NCBI GenBank assembly: GCA_051650305.1
Contig: JBOFIT010000093.1
Coordinates: 1-20,026, forward strand
Origin: JBOFDK01 sp051650305
Lineage (GTDB): Bacteria > Bacillota > Clostridia > Lachnospirales > Cellulosilyticaceae
DNA: 20,026 bases
Direction of reading: 5' to 3'
The notes beneath the pieces were generated by a model. It had not been told where the DNA came from and did no database searches. It was given only the letters and a program-made list of their open reading frames with translations. How positions within the stretch are numbered: the stretch's first letter is position 1; the number at the start of each line of letters is the position of its first letter. The position numbers and the translations under genes are program-made. Shown in pieces: positions 15,221 through 20,026 of this stretch.

Positions 15221-16171
15221 ATGGCAAGAACAGATATTGGCGGACAAGCTGTCATTGAGGGTGTCATGATGAAAGGACGTAAACTCTATGCAGTTGCCGT
15301 AAGAAAAAGCGATCATTCTATTGCAACAGATGTTCAGAAAACAAATAGTTGGCTAGAAAAATACAAAATCCTTCGTTTGCCTATACTTCGCGGTATGGCA
15401 GTATTTGTAGAATCACTGGTATTAGGTGTGAAAACACTAGGATACTCAGCGGAGCTTTACGGAGATGAAGAAGAAGAGCAACCAAGTAAATTCGAGATAT
15501 GGCTTAATGAGAAGTTTGGTGAGAAGACAGAAAAGATCATTTTGAGTGTCACAATGGCATTTTCTTTTATCTTATCTATCGGTATATTTATGGTATTACC
15601 GATGTTATTAAGTCGCTTGTTTAAAGGGGTTATACCGTCATCTTTTATGCAAAACTTAGTGGAAGGTGTTTTTAGAATCCTTATTTTCTTAGGGTACATG
15701 AAGCTTGTAAGCCGAATGAAAGATATCCAAAGGACATTCCAATACCACGGTGCAGAGCATAAGACCATTAATTGTCTTGAACAAGAAAAAGAGCTTACAA
15801 TCGAAAATGTAAGAGCTTGCACACGCCTACATAAAAGCTGTGGTACAAGTTTCTTATTTGTAGTTATGATCGTAAGTATTTTAGTATTTAGCTTATTTAC
15901 CACCCAAATACTCTGGTTAAGAACGGTAGTACGTATCGTGATGGTACCAGTAGTAGCAGGCATTTCTTATGAGTTTATTCGATGGGCTAGAAAAGCACCA
16001 GATAATAAAATCGCCAATTTATTAAGTGCCCCAGGTATGTGGCTGCAACGTGAGTTTACAACGTTAGAACCTGATGATGATCAAATAGAAGTTGCTATAA
16101 CCGCAGTCAAAGGAGTTTTAGAAAATGAATCCCATGAAACAACAAGCCCAAATAATACATGTAACTGTTAA
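15221..16171 (+). CDS. yqhQ: DUF1385 membrane protein, YqhQ family
   Basis: 316 residues from an ATG preceded by CCAGGAGGTG; the N-terminus ARTDIGGQAVIEGVMMKG is the family hallmark. Membrane segments are likely at about 106-132 (IILSVTMAFSFILSIGIFMVLPMLL) and in the pair spanning 211-250, with an additional hydrophobic stretch at 148-162. A conserved polar motif YHGAEHKTINCLE (175-187), with two His and a Cys, and HKSCGTSFL (204-212) sit next to the membrane regions and may bind metal. Biochemical function is not established to my knowledge. The family regularly sits beside prmC and prfA in Clostridia, as here. The last 47 bases overlap prmC, and the tail (TTSPNNTCNC) is translated from that overlap. 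Confidence 0.93.
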   Translation: MARTDIGGQAVIEGVMMKGRKLYAVAVRKSDHSIATDVQKTNSWLEKYKILRLPILRGMAVFVESLVLGVKTLGYSAELYGDEEEEQPSKFEIWLNEKFGEKTEKIILSVTMAFSFILSIGIFMVLPMLLSRLFKGVIPSSFMQNLVEGVFRILIFLGYMKLVSRMKDIQRTFQYHGAEHKTINCLEQEKELTIENVRACTRLHKSCGTSFLFVVMIVSILVFSLFTTQILWLRTVVRIVMVPVVAGISYEFIRWARKAPDNKIANLLSAPGMWLQREFTTLEPDDDQIEVAITAVKGVLENESHETTSPNNTCNC

Positions 16172-17012
16172 TGAACTGATTCGAAAAGGAAGAGATATAC
16201 TACAAGCATATGGCAAACAAGATGCAGGTATTGATGCAAAGCTTTTAGCCATGTACTTATTAGAATGCGATGCAGCAAAATTACTCCTTATAGGGAATGA
16301 AAAGGTTGCAGACCATGTGGAGCAATCCTATATGTATCTCATTGCAAAAAGAGTACAAGGGTTCCCATTACAATACATCACAAAAGAGCAATCTTTTATG
16401 GGATTGGATTTTTATGTGGATGAACGCGTATTGATTCCTAGACAAGATACGGAAGTATTAGTAGAAACATTAATAGCATACAGCAAAGAAATGCCACTTA
16501 ACAAAGGTGTGGAAGTAGGCGTAGGTTCAGGTTGTATTAGTGTATCTTTAGCGCATTATATGGAAGATGTCAAAATCACAGCGATAGATATTTGTGACCA
16601 AGCATTAGAAGTAGCAAAAAAGAATATACTAAGTAATCATGTAGAAGATAAAGTAAATCTATTACAAAGTGACGTATTTAATAATTATACTGAAGAAGAA
16701 CAAAGTTTAGATTTTATCGTATCCAACCCACCATATATCACGACAGAAGAGTGTAAGACACTTATGGAAGAAGTGAAGGGTTATGAGCCGTATAAGGCGT
16801 TAACGGATGGTGGAGATGGCTTGAAGTTTTATAGATGTATTACCAAAGAGGGTAGCAAGTGGCTAAGAACAGGTGGTTTATTAGCTTATGAAATTGGCTA
16901 CTTACAAGGCGAGAGTGTATGTGCTATACTAGAGGCCGAAGGTTTTGAAAAGATACGTATTATCAAGGACTTAGCTGGAAAAGATCGTGTAGTCCTTGGT
17001 ATTAAGAAATAA
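16125..17012 (+). CDS. prmC: Release factor glutamine methyltransferase PrmC
   Basis: 295 residues. The N-terminal helical domain includes PLQYITKEQSFMGLDF (81-96) and RVLIPRQDTE (101-110), both family motifs. The Rossmann methyltransferase domain has the SAM loop VEVGVGSGCISVSLA (129-143) and the catalytic NPPY (201-204) that grips the glutamine amide. It methylates the GGQ glutamine of release factors RF1 and RF2 in the cytoplasm; its RF1 substrate is the next gene, 24 bases on. Start chosen by AAAGGAG 9 bases upstream, inside yqhQ. A second in-frame ATG three codons later is possible. Confidence 0.96.
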   Translation: MNPMKQQAQIIHVTVNELIRKGRDILQAYGKQDAGIDAKLLAMYLLECDAAKLLLIGNEKVADHVEQSYMYLIAKRVQGFPLQYITKEQSFMGLDFYVDERVLIPRQDTEVLVETLIAYSKEMPLNKGVEVGVGSGCISVSLAHYMEDVKITAIDICDQALEVAKKNILSNHVEDKVNLLQSDVFNNYTEEEQSLDFIVSNPPYITTEECKTLMEEVKGYEPYKALTDGGDGLKFYRCITKEGSKWLRTGGLLAYEIGYLQGESVCAILEAEGFEKIRIIKDLAGKDRVVLGIKK

Positions 17013-17036
17013 AAGATTAGTTGATGAGGTGAATAG

Positions 17037-18107
17037 ATGTTTGCTCAAATTGAAGAACTAGCAGTAAAATTTGAAAATATTTCAGACTTAATTAGTGACC
17101 CAGAAGTTATTTCAAACCAACAAAAATGGCAGAAGCTTATGAAAGAGCACAGCGATTTAAGACCAATCGTAGAAAAATACGCTGAGTATAAGCAAACCCT
17201 AGAAGCTATTGATGAAGCATTAATGATGCTTGATGAAGGCTTAGATGATGACTTTAAAGAGCTTGTAAAAGAAGAACTATCAGAAAACAAGAAAAAAGTA
17301 GAGCCACTTGAAAATGAACTTAAGTTACTCCTTCTTCCAAAGGATCCTAACGATGATAAGAACGTTATCGTAGAGATTCGTGGCGGTGCTGGTGGCGATG
17401 AAGCGGCACTTTTCGCAGCTGACCTTTACCGTATGTATAGCTACTATGCAGAAAGTAATAAGTGGAAAGTAGAACTTATGGATGTGAATGAAAGTGGTAT
17501 CGGTGGTTATAAAGAAGTTATCTTTATGATTAAAGGTCAAGGTGCTTACTCAAAGCTTAAGTACGAAAGTGGTGTACATCGTGTACAACGTATTCCATCT
17601 ACAGAATCAGGTGGACGTATCCATACATCAACGGTTACTGTAGCAGTACTTCCAGAGGCAGAAGAAGTAGACGTAGAACTTAACATGAATGATCTTCGTA
17701 TCGACGTATTCCGTTCATCAGGAAACGGTGGACAGAGCGTTAATACAACAGACTCAGCGGTACGTGTAACACATATGCCAACAGGTCTTGTTGTATCATG
17801 TCAGGATGAAAAGTCACAGCTTAAGAATAAAGAAAAAGCAATCAAAGTACTTCGTGCGAAGCTTTACGATATTGAATGTGAAAAGCAACACGCAGAACTT
17901 GCAGCAGAGAAGAAAAGCCAAATTGGTACAGGGGATAGAAGTGAACGTATCCGTACGTACAACTTCCCTCAAGGTCGTGTAACAGACCACCGTGTAGGCC
18001 TTACACTTCATAGATTAGACAGTATTTTAGATGGTGATATCGAAGAAATCATCTCTACACTAACAACTGTTGACCAAACAGAAAAATTAAAATTCGTAAC
18101 GAATTAA
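17037..18107 (+). CDS. prfA: Peptide chain release factor 1
   Basis: 356 residues, normal for RF1. The GGQ catalytic loop is at 231-233 in RSSGNGGQSVNTTDSAVR. The stop-codon-reading tripeptide is PST at 187-189 in QRIPSTESGGRIHTS, at the position where E. coli RF1 has PAT; this identifies RF1 (UAA/UAG) rather than RF2 (SPF). GAGGTG precedes the ATG by 5-6 bases. It follows its modifying enzyme prmC and closes the unit with a strong terminator. Confidence 0.97.
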   Translation: MFAQIEELAVKFENISDLISDPEVISNQQKWQKLMKEHSDLRPIVEKYAEYKQTLEAIDEALMMLDEGLDDDFKELVKEELSENKKKVEPLENELKLLLLPKDPNDDKNVIVEIRGGAGGDEAALFAADLYRMYSYYAESNKWKVELMDVNESGIGGYKEVIFMIKGQGAYSKLKYESGVHRVQRIPSTESGGRIHTSTVTVAVLPEAEEVDVELNMNDLRIDVFRSSGNGGQSVNTTDSAVRVTHMPTGLVVSCQDEKSQLKNKEKAIKVLRAKLYDIECEKQHAELAAEKKSQIGTGDRSERIRTYNFPQGRVTDHRVGLTLHRLDSILDGDIEEIISTLTTVDQTEKLKFVTN

Positions 18108-18116
18108 TTATTACGG

Positions 18117-18141
18117 GACCTCCTTTGGAGGTCTTTTTTTT
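18117..18141 (+). terminator. Intrinsic terminator after prfA
   Basis: GACCTCC (18117-18123) pairs perfectly with GGAGGTC (18127-18133), loop TTT, then eight T. Starts 9 bases after the stop. Confidence 0.93.
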
Positions 18142-18201
18142 GTGGATAGTTCTAAAAGTATGTACAAGCCCCATACACTATAAGAGATAGGAGGGGGTAT
18201 A

Positions 18202-18933
18202 ATGGAAGCTTTAGGAGCAGGGGGATTGGCATTTGTTGCAGAAGGATTAGGGGTACTTATAGGTATTGTACTACTGTATTTATTTCATATAGAAGATAAG
18301 CGACTTATAGGGATGCTTTTTGGATGTACATCGGGGATTATGATTGCCATGATTTGTTTTGATATTTTACCAGAGGCAATGCATATGGGGAATCAAAAAC
18401 TAGTATTGCTAGGCGTGGGTGCTGGGGTATTAGGGGGTGTATTACTTGAAGATATCTCGCAAGATATCGTCAGTCGTATGGCCATTAAAAAGAGAGATAA
18501 GCTAGGGACAGGCATTATTTTACTAATTGGTATTGCAATGCATAACATTCCAGAGGGCTTTGCATTAGGTACACTTGCCCTTACATCACCAGATACAGTA
18601 CTGCAATTTGCAGTTATTATTTGCTTACATAGTATTCCAGAGGCAATTGCCATAGCGATTCCCTTAAAGCTAGCAAAAGTTAAAAAGCGTAATCTTTTTT
18701 TCATTCCGGTGATGCTGGGTGCAGTTATGGGAGTCGGTGCAGTGCTAGGGTATCTTATGAGTCAGATTGCTACAGGACTTATCGCCTTTGCATTAGGGAG
18801 TGCAGCTGGCGTTATCTTATATATTGTGTGTGATGAATTATTGCCTGAATCTCGTAAGGTATGGAATGGCCGTATGACAAGTATTGCTACGGTTATCGGC
18901 ATTGTAATGGGGATGCTTTTAGTGTATGGATGA
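18202..18933 (+). CDS. ZIP-family metal transporter
   Basis: 243 residues, almost entirely hydrophobic with about eight membrane segments, as for ZIP proteins. Metal-binding helices are clear: HNIPEG (114-119) and HSIPEA (143-148), plus DILPEAMHMG at 54-63 and DELLPE near the end. ZIP transporters move zinc, iron or manganese into the cytoplasm; ZupT and GufA are the nearest bacterial types, and the specific metal cannot be told from the sequence. Start has AGGAGGG. It has its own transcription unit after the prfA terminator and is followed without a hairpin by cysteine-rich small genes, which suggests a shared role in metal handling. Confidence 0.93.
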   Translation: MEALGAGGLAFVAEGLGVLIGIVLLYLFHIEDKRLIGMLFGCTSGIMIAMICFDILPEAMHMGNQKLVLLGVGAGVLGGVLLEDISQDIVSRMAIKKRDKLGTGIILLIGIAMHNIPEGFALGTLALTSPDTVLQFAVIICLHSIPEAIAIAIPLKLAKVKKRNLFFIPVMLGAVMGVGAVLGYLMSQIATGLIAFALGSAAGVILYIVCDELLPESRKVWNGRMTSIATVIGIVMGMLLVYG

Positions 18934-18938
18934 TGAAC

Positions 18939-19022
18939 ATGAAAAAAAAACCAATGAAATCGATTAGGCATAAAAAAACCTCAGAGAGAGAAAATAAGCC
19001 TGTTAGTATTTTCATAATCTAA
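18939..19022 (+). CDS. Possible 27-residue basic peptide between ZIP and DUF1540 genes
   Basis: A short frame starting MKKKPMKSIRHKK and ending VSIFII. The ATG is 6 bases after the ZIP stop with only a poor GGATGATG upstream. Its TAA (19020-19022) abuts the AGGAGG of the next gene, so passage of ribosomes could couple the ZIP and DUF1540 genes. It is lysine-rich simply because the DNA is A-rich, so it may be chance. Confidence 0.2.
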   Translation: MKKKPMKSIRHKKTSERENKPVSIFII

Positions 19023-19035
19023 GGAGGAAATGGAT

Positions 19036-19338
19036 ATGCCTAAACTTAAATGTGGTGTAAGCAACTGTGGTAACAATGCAGAAAGTTGCTGCTGTCTTGG
19101 TAAAATAGAGGTAGCAGGTGGTGGCACATCACAAAATACATGTTGTAATAACTTTATCGAGCAAACAGGTGCGACTAATGCCGCTGGTTCACCAAATGAA
19201 AGTCCAGCAGTAGGGTGTGATGCACATGATTGTGTTCACAATAAAAACTGTGAATGCTGTGCAGATAGTATTGATGTAGCGGGTGCAGGTGCATGTAACT
19301 GTACAGATACACAATGTAGTAGTTTTTGTCATTGCTAA
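19036..19338 (+). CDS. Cysteine-rich protein with two DUF1540 domains
   Basis: 100 residues. Two related halves: domain 1, from about residue 6, has CGVSNCGNNAESCCCLGKIEV and then CCNNF; domain 2, from about residue 61, has CDAHDCVHNKNCECCADSIDV and then CSSFCHC. Each half carries the DUF1540 pattern of an opening CxxxxC, a Cys cluster, an Ile-Val strand and a closing Cys-aromatic, which suggests an internal duplication. DUF1540 function is not established; metal binding is the natural guess. The ATG at 19036 is preferred (8 bases from AGGAGG); ATG 19030 is only 2 bases from it. Follows a ZIP transporter and precedes another Cys-rich mini-gene. Confidence 0.88.
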   Translation: MPKLKCGVSNCGNNAESCCCLGKIEVAGGGTSQNTCCNNFIEQTGATNAAGSPNESPAVGCDAHDCVHNKNCECCADSIDVAGAGACNCTDTQCSSFCHC

Positions 19339-19362
19339 TCAACAACTAAGGGAGAAGACATC

Positions 19363-19491
19363 ATGAGTAAAAAAACTAAAAAAGCAACAATGGAATGCGG
19401 TAATATGAAAGCAGACGCTATGGATATGGCAACAAACTGTGGTGGTGGCGGATGCTGCTGTGGTGGTAAAAAGGATAAGAAAAATAAATAA
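19363..19491 (+). CDS. 42-residue Lys-rich peptide with a Gly4-Cys3 core
   Basis: A small gene starting MSKKTKKATMECGNMKADAMDM, with a central CGGGGCCCGG (26-35) and a lysine-rich tail KKDKKNK. It has five Cys (12, 26, 31, 32, 33) and five Met. A good ribosome-binding site AAGGGAG lies 8 bases before the ATG, and it begins 24 bases after the DUF1540 gene. It ends 10 bases before a hairpin terminator, so it sits exactly where a last operon gene would. I do not recognise it; metallothionein-like metal binding is a plausible inference, and a modified-peptide precursor is less likely because no modifying enzyme gene is nearby. Confidence 0.7.
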   Translation: MSKKTKKATMECGNMKADAMDMATNCGGGGCCCGGKKDKKNK

Positions 19492-19501
19492 GTAAATGCT
19501 C

Positions 19502-19537
19502 AGGGGCTATTGCATAATGATGTGATATGCCCCTTTT
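19502..19537 (+). terminator. Hairpin terminator after the Cys-peptide gene
   Basis: AGGGGC (19502-19507) pairs with GCCCCT (19529-19534), and 19508-19515 pairs with 19520-19527 (two G-U pairs) around loop AATG, with T19528 bulged. Only four T follow (19534-19537), so it may be leaky; the hairpin repeat 17 bases later would add a second stop. Confidence 0.65.
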
Positions 19538-19553
19538 AAATTGGCAGGGCCTC

Positions 19554-19624
19554 GTAAAAAAGTTCCTTTACTTCAGAAAAGGTCGCATACTCTCCAACAT
19601 TTCTTCCGTAAAGGACTTTTTTAC
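19554..19624 (+). repeat. Hairpin repeat element, copy B (about 71 bp)
   Basis: Left arm GTAAAAAAGTTCCTTTAC (19554-19571), right arm GTAAAGGACTTTTTTAC (19608-19624): again a 17-bp stem with one extra left-arm base, then a 3x3 loop and inner AGAAA/TTTCT pairing. It shares TTCAGAAAAGG and CAACATTTCTT with copy A at 6031-6099 and has the same orientation. The centre differs (12 versus 10 bases, unrelated). The innermost pair of the outer stem is C-G here and T-A in copy A. Confidence 0.85.
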
Positions 19625-19709
19625 TGGGGAGCAAGCCTTTAGCTTGGTAAATGGCAAGTATAAAAAAGTCTGCATTTTATGATAGTTATTTGAAGAGAGG
19701 AAGAAAGGG

Positions 19710-19738
19710 TTGTTGAATGAAGAGTGCTTGGCTATAAT
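19710..19738 (+). promoter_or_regulatory. Candidate promoter for uvrB
   Basis: Perfect TATAAT (19733-19738) with TTGTTG (3 of 6) 17 bases upstream at 19710-19715. The start codon is 50 bases further on. Apart from this and a small CAAGC/GCTTG repeat (19632-19646), I see nothing in 19625-19770. Confidence 0.5.
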
Positions 19739-19788
19739 AAGCATACATACATTTGTAAAAATGACTGAATAGGAGAAGGAGGTGCATC

Positions 19789-20026
19789 ATGAAACCGTTT
19801 AAAATAGAATCAAAATACAAGCCGATGGGGGATCAGCCGCAGGCTATTGAAAAGTTAGTAGAGAGTATTGAAGAGGGTAATGAATATCAGACACTGATAG
19901 GTGTTACGGGTTCGGGGAAAACATTCACCATGGCAAATATCATCGAGAAGGTGCAGAAGCCTACGTTGATTATTGCTCATAATAAAACACTGGCGGCACA
20001 GTTATATAGTGAGTTTAAGGAGTTCT
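19789..20026 (+). CDS. uvrB: UvrB, excision-repair helicase subunit (5' part, runs off the right edge)
   Basis: First 79 residues only. Begins MKPFKIESKYKPMGDQPQAI, the invariant UvrB N-terminus, followed by Walker A GVTGSGKT (about 38-45) and then AHNKTLAAQLYSEFKEF. UvrB loads with UvrA at DNA damage and positions UvrC for incision. AAGGAGGT sits 5-6 bases upstream of the ATG. No Firmicutes-type LexA box (GAAC-N4-GTTC) was seen in the upstream region, so SOS control is not supported here. Confidence 0.96.
   Translation, partial: MKPFKIESKYKPMGDQPQAIEKLVESIEEGNEYQTLIGVTGSGKTFTMANIIEKVQKPTLIIAHNKTLAAQLYSEFKEF

Noticed and set aside
19625..19788. LexA/SOS box upstream of uvrB
   Set aside because: No GAAC-N4-GTTC-like sequence found; TACA-TT-TGTA (19748-19757) is too weak and off-consensus.
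1..20026. CRISPR arrays, tRNA/rRNA genes, insertion sequences, prophage or toxin-antitoxin genes
   Set aside because: No regularly spaced repeats, no tRNA-like cloverleaf or CCA-ended unit, no transposase or phage-like reading frames were seen in any gap or frame.

Overview
The window is a 20 kb stretch of low-GC Gram-positive chromosome. Strong AGGAGG-type ribosome-binding sites, A/T-flanked intrinsic terminators, a BMP-family nucleoside-type ABC importer, rubrerythrin, a rho-rpmE-yqhQ-prmC-prfA block and DUF1540 proteins all point to an anaerobic member of the Clostridia (Lachnospirales-like). I would not assign a genus from sequence reading alone. Gene content is mostly conserved housekeeping, with several accessory or odd elements between the blocks.

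Left part (1-3186, minus strand): an importer operon read leftwards, consisting of a substrate-binding lipoprotein, an intergenic terminator-like hairpin, a double-ABC ATPase and the N-terminus of a permease that runs off the window. Facing away from it is an unrecognised 16-cysteine protein (3187-3756), followed by the nucleic-acid-binding factor tex. Tex converges on a rubrerythrin gene. The gap between them holds a terminator and one copy of a hairpin repeat.

Middle (6863-13390, plus strand): a well-formed sigma-A-type promoter drives tsaE-tsaB-rimI (tRNA t6A modification and protein N-acetylation), closed by a terminator. Next is a free-standing Lon-type protease whose Ser-Lys dyad is intact but whose Walker A and B sequences look degraded. 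Then come an acetolactate synthase small subunit without its catalytic partner and a PAS-GGDEF-EAL protein with a broken GGDEF motif and a complete EAL site.

Right part (13415-18141): rho, rpmE (zinc-type L31), yqhQ (DUF1385), prmC and prfA form a translation/transcription-termination block. PrmC methylates the GGQ glutamine of the release factor encoded by the next gene. The block ends in a strong terminator.

End (18202-20026): a ZIP-family metal transporter is followed by a tandem-DUF1540 cysteine-rich protein and a 42-residue peptide with a Gly4-Cys3 core. These look like a small metal-handling or thiol-rich cassette. A second copy of the hairpin repeat and the start of uvrB close the window.

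The observations I rate highest are: (i) two copies of a ~70-bp imperfect palindromic element at 6031-6099 and 19554-19624, with a compensatory base-pair change; (ii) the ZIP/DUF1540/Cys-peptide cassette with an overlooked small gene; (iii) the apparent ATPase-dead Lon-like protease; (iv) the 16-Cys orphan protein. Nothing resembling a CRISPR array, prophage, insertion sequence, tRNA or rRNA was seen.
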